NCBI GenBank assembly: GCA_958438125.1
Contig: CAUBQN010000029.1
Coordinates: 1 to 16,221 of the forward strand
DNA: 16,221 nt
Origin: an uncultured Collinsella sp.
GTDB lineage: Bacteria; Actinomycetota; Coriobacteriia; Coriobacteriales; Coriobacteriaceae
Direction of reading: 5' to 3'
Under the pieces are notes generated by a model. The model saw only the letters and a program-made list of their open reading frames with translations, had not been told where the DNA came from and ran no database searches. This document shows positions 12,877 to 16,221 of the stretch, piece after piece. The translations under genes and the position numbers were made by a program. The first letter of the stretch is position 1, and each line of letters starts with the position of its first letter.

Positions 12877-14031
12877 TTACTCGTGGGTATGTCCTACGTA
12901 GTCTTCGTCGATCGTAATCTTGGCAATCGACCTGGGGTATTCCGATTCGACCCGTTGTGCCAGCGCGTGCTTTACGTCTTCGGCACTCATCTGCAGATCC
13001 GAGGGACGCACGCAGTCGAAGATCACGTTGGTGTGCGTAGGACCCGGCACACAGCGCAAATCGTGAATTGAAAGGCGGCTATCGATCTGTTGGGCCATGG
13101 CATTGATGCGTAAACGCATGCTCGCCACCTTAGGGTCGTCGGTCACGATGGGGTCGTAATGGAGCGTGACAATCATGCCGTCTTCGACCCTAAACGACTG
13201 CTCGATGTTATCGAGCGTGTCGTGGCTTTCCAGCGGGCTGGCCTCGGCCGCCATCTCGGCGTGCGCACTTGCAAACTTCCTGCCCGGGCCGTAGTCGTGA
13301 ACCATCAAATCGTGAACGCCCAAAACGCCGGGATAGCTCATGATCTTGTCTCGAATGTGCTTGACCAGCTTAGGATCGGGCGACTGGCCCAAAAGCGGGC
13401 TCACCGTATCTTGAATAAGTTCAAGGCCGCTCCAGCCAATATAGGCGCCAACGGCAAGGCCAACCCATGCGTCAAGATTGATGTGCGTCACCTGCGAAAC
13501 AATCGCACATGCCAGCACGGCGCCTGTGGCAAGGACATCGTTCTTGGAATCCTGCGCGGTCGCATGCAGCGTCTCGGACTCGATACGATCGCCGAGCTTT
13601 TGGTTGAGGGCCGCCATCCAGAGCTTTACGACCATCGAAAGCGCCAGGACTGCCACCAGGGCAAGCGAGAACTCGACAGGTTCGGGGTGAATGATGCGCT
13701 CAACCGAGGACTTCACCAGCTCAACGCCGATCAGCAGCACGAGCGCCGCCACGACCAGACCCGAGAGATACTCGTAGCGGCCATGTCCGTAAGGATGCTC
13801 GGGGTCCGCCGGCTTGCTCGCAAGTTTAAAGCCCAGCACGCTCACAATGTTTGAGCTGGCATCGGACAGGTTGTTCATGGCATCCGCCACGATCGAAACC
13901 GATCCCGACAGCACGCCAATTGCGCCCTTCGCAGCGCATAGTGCCACATTGGCGAGAATACACACCACGCCCGTCAACGTGCCCACGCGCGCACGGTCGC
14001 CCTGCGCACGCTTAACAATCCACTCGACCAT
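12877..14031 (-). CDS. Cation diffusion facilitator transporter, probable Mn efflux type
   Basis: A 384-residue inner-membrane transporter with about six helices and a C-terminal cytoplasmic domain from roughly residue 205. The metal site reads N53-x3-D57 in helix 2 (DAMNNLSDA) and D161-x3-D165 in helix 5 (DSKND). Zinc members such as YiiP/FieF have D/H-x3-D and H-x3-D. N/D with DxxxD is what Mn-CDF proteins such as streptococcal MntE show, and HPYGHGRYEY (79-88) is also like them. Cation-for-proton export is inferred from the family. The tail ends GHTHE. The Shine-Dalgarno (GGGGGCGG) is modest and no clear promoter is seen in 14032-14110. Metal specificity is a prediction. Confidence 0.9.
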   Translation of the reverse strand: MVEWIVKRAQGDRARVGTLTGVVCILANVALCAAKGAIGVLSGSVSIVADAMNNLSDASSNIVSVLGFKLASKPADPEHPYGHGRYEYLSGLVVAALVLLIGVELVKSSVERIIHPEPVEFSLALVAVLALSMVVKLWMAALNQKLGDRIESETLHATAQDSKNDVLATGAVLACAIVSQVTHINLDAWVGLAVGAYIGWSGLELIQDTVSPLLGQSPDPKLVKHIRDKIMSYPGVLGVHDLMVHDYGPGRKFASAHAEMAAEASPLESHDTLDNIEQSFRVEDGMIVTLHYDPIVTDDPKVASMRLRINAMAQQIDSRLSIHDLRCVPGPTHTNVIFDCVRPSDLQMSAEDVKHALAQRVESEYPRSIAKITIDEDYVGHTHE

Positions 14032-14110
14032 CTACATCCGCCCCCACGGTGCTATCTATATATCTATTGCTCAAACGGATTGTAGTGTAGCCACTTTGCC
14101 CCACAGATAC

Positions 14111-14143
14111 AAAAAGGCCGCAACCCACACGGGCCACGGCCTT
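14111..14143 (-). terminator. Rho-independent terminator downstream of the PTS permease gene
   Basis: AAGGCCG (14114-14120) pairs with CGGCCTT (14137-14143), with an inner stem of three G-C pairs and one G-U. On the minus strand the stem is followed by TTTTT (14115-14111). It lies 38 nt after the permease stop and about 80 nt before the transporter gene, so it separates these two minus-strand units. Confidence 0.85.
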
Positions 14144-14181
14144 AGAATGTGGCAAAGGAATCGTCCTTGTGTCGCACAGGT

Positions 14182-15396
14182 TTACGCGCTTGCTTCGGCC
14201 ACGCTCTTCGAGGTTTCGGGTGAATCGGCCCCGTCTTCTGCCGCCTGTCCCTTCGTCGGCACCACACCAAAGCAGTAGCTCAGCGCCGCAGACACCGCAA
14301 ATGCCACACCGCCGGCAGCGCAGCACCACAGCAGGTTCGAGATGCCGCCCGTGGCAAAGCCAATGACCATGAGGACATTCGTCATGCCGATGGTATAGGC
14401 CGTAACGTGGCCCACGGCCGCAACAAGGCCTCCGACGGCGCCGCCAATGGCCATGCACGTCAGGCACCTGCCATATTTAAAGCCGCAACCGTACAGCGCC
14501 GGCTCGCTTACGCCGCCAAGAACACCCGAGATCGAGTAGCCCAGCATGAGCGCCTTCTCGTCCTTATCCGCAACGCGGAGCGACGCGCCAAAGGGCATGC
14601 CCCAAACGGCGAACGTCGCCATCGTCGCGACGATCAGGATGCACGAATCCGTTCCCACACTCATGAACTGCGCGTAGGCAAGCGATAGGACAACGTTGCT
14701 GACGCCGGCGATCTTTAGGAACTCCCAGCCCGCGGCAAGCCCCATGAGCGTGAGCAGCGACACGATGCCACCGGAATTGCCAAGCATAAACATAAGCTGG
14801 CCCAACAGCATGCCCAGATAGCTGCCCGCCGGCGCCGTAATACACAGCGAAACCGGAACCATGACAAGCATGGTCGCAAACGGAACGAACGAAAACGCCA
14901 CGGCCTTAGGGATAACGCGCTGAAAGAAACACTCCACTCGCCATAGCACGGGCACCGAGATGAGAACCGGAATAACAGTCGTCGTGTAATCGTTGACCGG
15001 CGCGGGAAGCAGACCATACACGGAAGTCATCGATGCCCCCGTCGTCGATGCGACATCGACGAGCTTAAGCAGATCGGGCGCAATCAATACGCCGCCCAGC
15101 ATCATGCCTAGCTGCTCCGAGCAACCGAGCTGGCGGGCGGCCGCCCAACCAAGATAAATGGGCAAAAAGTAGTAGCCGGCGTTATAGAGCCAACTGTAGA
15201 ACAGGCGATAGATTTCGGAATCGGCAGACCGCAGGCCCAGCATACCTTCGCCCATAATGACGGCAACGGTGCGGAACAACGCCGCGCAGACAATAAACGG
15301 CAGCGCCGACATCATGCTTTTGGACAGATAGTCCACCACGGCCATGGCGTTTGATGAAACCGTCGTTGTAAACGAGGTGTTAGAAACTTGTGACAT
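14182..15396 (-). CDS. PTS EIIC-type sugar permease domain, stand-alone
   Basis: A 404-residue polytopic membrane protein of the glucose/sucrose-type EIIC superfamily. The clearest marker is GGVSEPALYG (residues 294-303), with the sugar-binding glutamate of the GxTEP motif at E298; GMMLGGVLIAPDL (97-109) is also typical. There is no EIIB or EIIA domain, and none is encoded next to it, so phosphorylation must come from partners elsewhere, or the protein has another role. The last 23 residues are hydrophilic and acidic. I choose ATG at 15396 (AAAGG 6 nt upstream). An in-frame ATG at 15420 with an equally good GGGAAAG would add eight residues. It lies about 20-40 nt after accA, apparently in its operon, which is an odd pairing. 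Confidence 0.85.
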   Translation of the reverse strand: MSQVSNTSFTTTVSSNAMAVVDYLSKSMMSALPFIVCAALFRTVAVIMGEGMLGLRSADSEIYRLFYSWLYNAGYYFLPIYLGWAAARQLGCSEQLGMMLGGVLIAPDLLKLVDVASTTGASMTSVYGLLPAPVNDYTTTVIPVLISVPVLWRVECFFQRVIPKAVAFSFVPFATMLVMVPVSLCITAPAGSYLGMLLGQLMFMLGNSGGIVSLLTLMGLAAGWEFLKIAGVSNVVLSLAYAQFMSVGTDSCILIVATMATFAVWGMPFGASLRVADKDEKALMLGYSISGVLGGVSEPALYGCGFKYGRCLTCMAIGGAVGGLVAAVGHVTAYTIGMTNVLMVIGFATGGISNLLWCCAAGGVAFAVSAALSYCFGVVPTKGQAAEDGADSPETSKSVAEASA

Positions 15397-15411
15397 GGAA
15401 CGCCTTTCCCA

Positions 15412-15442
15412 ATGTGACATGCGAGCTTTCCCTTTGTCACAT
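15412..15442. promoter_or_regulatory. 8-bp inverted repeat across the accA stop codon
   Basis: ATGTGACA (15412-15419) and TGTCACAT (15435-15442) are perfect reverse complements 15 nt apart. On the minus strand the second arm covers one of two candidate EIIC start codons. It superficially resembles a CRP half-site pair, but the spacing is far too wide. A local hairpin affecting EIIC translation is possible. Confidence 0.4.
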
Positions 15443-16221
15443 CGTGCGGTACTGACCGATTGCGCGGTACTTTTCGTAGCGGAGGTTTGTGAGGGTCGCG
15501 TCGTCGAGCTGCCCAAGCGTATCGAAGGCATCAAATGCCGAGGACATGACGGCATCGGCGATCTCCTCATGCGACAGGCCCCTATCGTCAACAATGCCGT
15601 CGATGATGCCGAGCGCCAACAGATCGGGGGCCGTGAGCTTAAGCGCCTCGGCGGCCTCATTCGCGCGCTCGGTATCCTTCCACAGGATCGACGCACAGGC
15701 CTCGGGGCTCACGACCGAATAGGCCGAGCTCGAGAGCATCAGGATGCGGTCGGCCACGGACAGCGCCAGCGCGCCACCAGAGCCGCCCTCGCCTGTCACC
15801 ACCGAGACAATCGGCGTCTTGAGGCCGCTCATCTCCATGAGATTCTGGGCAATCGCCTCGCCCTGGCCGCGCTCCTCGGCACCGATGCCGCAAAACGCGC
15901 CCGAAGTATCAACCAGACACAGAACCGGTCGACCAAACTTTTCGGCCTGGCGCATAAGGCGACGCGCTTTGCGGTAGCCCTCGGGATGTGCCATACCAAA
16001 GTTGCGACGCATGCGCTCTTTGGTCGTGGTACCGCGCTCGATGGCGATAACCGTCACGGGTCGCCCGTCTTTCCAGCCAATGCCAGCCACCACGGCGGCG
16101 TCGTCGCCAAAGTAACGGTCGCCATGCAGCTCCACAAATCCATCCAGGCCCAGCGAGATCATCTCGCCCGCCGTGGCGCGATCTGCCGAGCGGGTCTGCT
16201 TGACAATCTCGAGCGCGGTTT
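15437..16221 (-). CDS. accA: Acetyl-CoA carboxylase, carboxyltransferase subunit alpha (partial, 5' end outside)
   Basis: The 260 C-terminal residues are visible. The frame continues upstream of the internal ATG at 16162 (residues before it read ...KQTRSADRATAGE), so that ATG is not the start. AccA transfers carboxyl groups from carboxybiotin to acetyl-CoA to make malonyl-CoA for fatty acid synthesis, as a heterotetramer with AccD. Diagnostic parts are FVELHGDR, HPEGYRKARRLMRQAEKFG, GIGAEERGQGEAIAQNL, GEGGSGGALAL and VVSPEACASILWKD. The usual TPGAYPG reads TSGAFCG here. The stop (15439-15437) is 40 nt before the chosen EIIC start. Confidence 0.96.
   Translation of the reverse strand, partial: TALEIVKQTRSADRATAGEMISLGLDGFVELHGDRYFGDDAAVVAGIGWKDGRPVTVIAIERGTTTKERMRRNFGMAHPEGYRKARRLMRQAEKFGRPVLCLVDTSGAFCGIGAEERGQGEAIAQNLMEMSGLKTPIVSVVTGEGGSGGALALSVADRILMLSSSAYSVVSPEACASILWKDTERANEAAEALKLTAPDLLALGIIDGIVDDRGLSHEEIADAVMSSAFDAFDTLGQLDDATLTNLRYEKYRAIGQYRTM

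Noticed and set aside
15412..15442. CRP-type binding site (TGTGA...TCACA)
   Set aside because: The arms are about 20 nt apart instead of 6, lie at the accA stop codon, and CRP control is not expected here.
15397..15696. EIIC start about 100 residues further upstream
   Set aside because: That part of the frame overlaps accA in another frame and reads as Arg/Ser-rich nonsense. The local ATGs with ribosome binding sites are far better.

Overview
The window reads as chromosomal DNA from a high-GC member of the Coriobacteriia, and Collinsella is my best guess. The reasons are an actinobacterial-type ribosomal protein set, GC-rich third codon positions, strong GGAGG-type ribosome binding sites, and short GGGGACAG-type intergenic repeats that I associate with this group. 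The genus is an inference. No phage, plasmid, transposase, CRISPR or RNA gene is visible.

Layout. Positions 1-335 hold the first 12 codons of a minus-strand RidA-like gene, with its promoter and a strong 5' leader hairpin. Positions 336-3503 are a two-gene plus-strand operon: a long U32/RlhA-type protein and a short RluA-type pseudouridine synthase, both plausibly acting on RNA. It ends at a hairpin that faces a minus-strand pair (3564-5393), a Gfo/Idh/MocA dehydrogenase followed 3 nt later by a DeoR-type repressor. Upstream of that pair is an 18-bp palindrome and a cluster of TGCGC half-sites that look like operators. Positions 5594-5911 are non-coding and packed with small REP-like palindromes.

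The core (5912-11762, minus strand) is a ribosomal protein operon, 5' to 3': rplC, rplD, rplW, rplB, rpsS, rplV, rpsC, rplP, rpmC, rpsQ, rplN, rplX. It lacks rpsJ at the front, and it stops at a strong terminator right after rplX, where rplE and the rest of the spc cluster would usually follow. Three non-coding stretches carry RNA-like structure: the rplC leader, a 179-nt spacer between rplW and rplB, and a 118-nt spacer between rpsQ and rplN. The first two share a 26-nt element with 23 identical positions. Its hairpin is preserved by a compatible G-U change in the transcribed strand, which makes it a candidate for an undescribed ribosomal protein control element.

Upstream of the rplC leader lies a 34-nt near-perfect inverted repeat around a smaller hairpin (12031-12165). 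It sits just after a minus-strand pair: a cation diffusion facilitator with the Mn-type metal signature and a histidine phosphatase. Beyond a terminator at 14111-14143, the right end carries an orphan PTS EIIC permease downstream of a partial accA. The junction between those two has a duplicated ribosome-binding-site/start module and an 8-bp inverted repeat spanning the accA stop.
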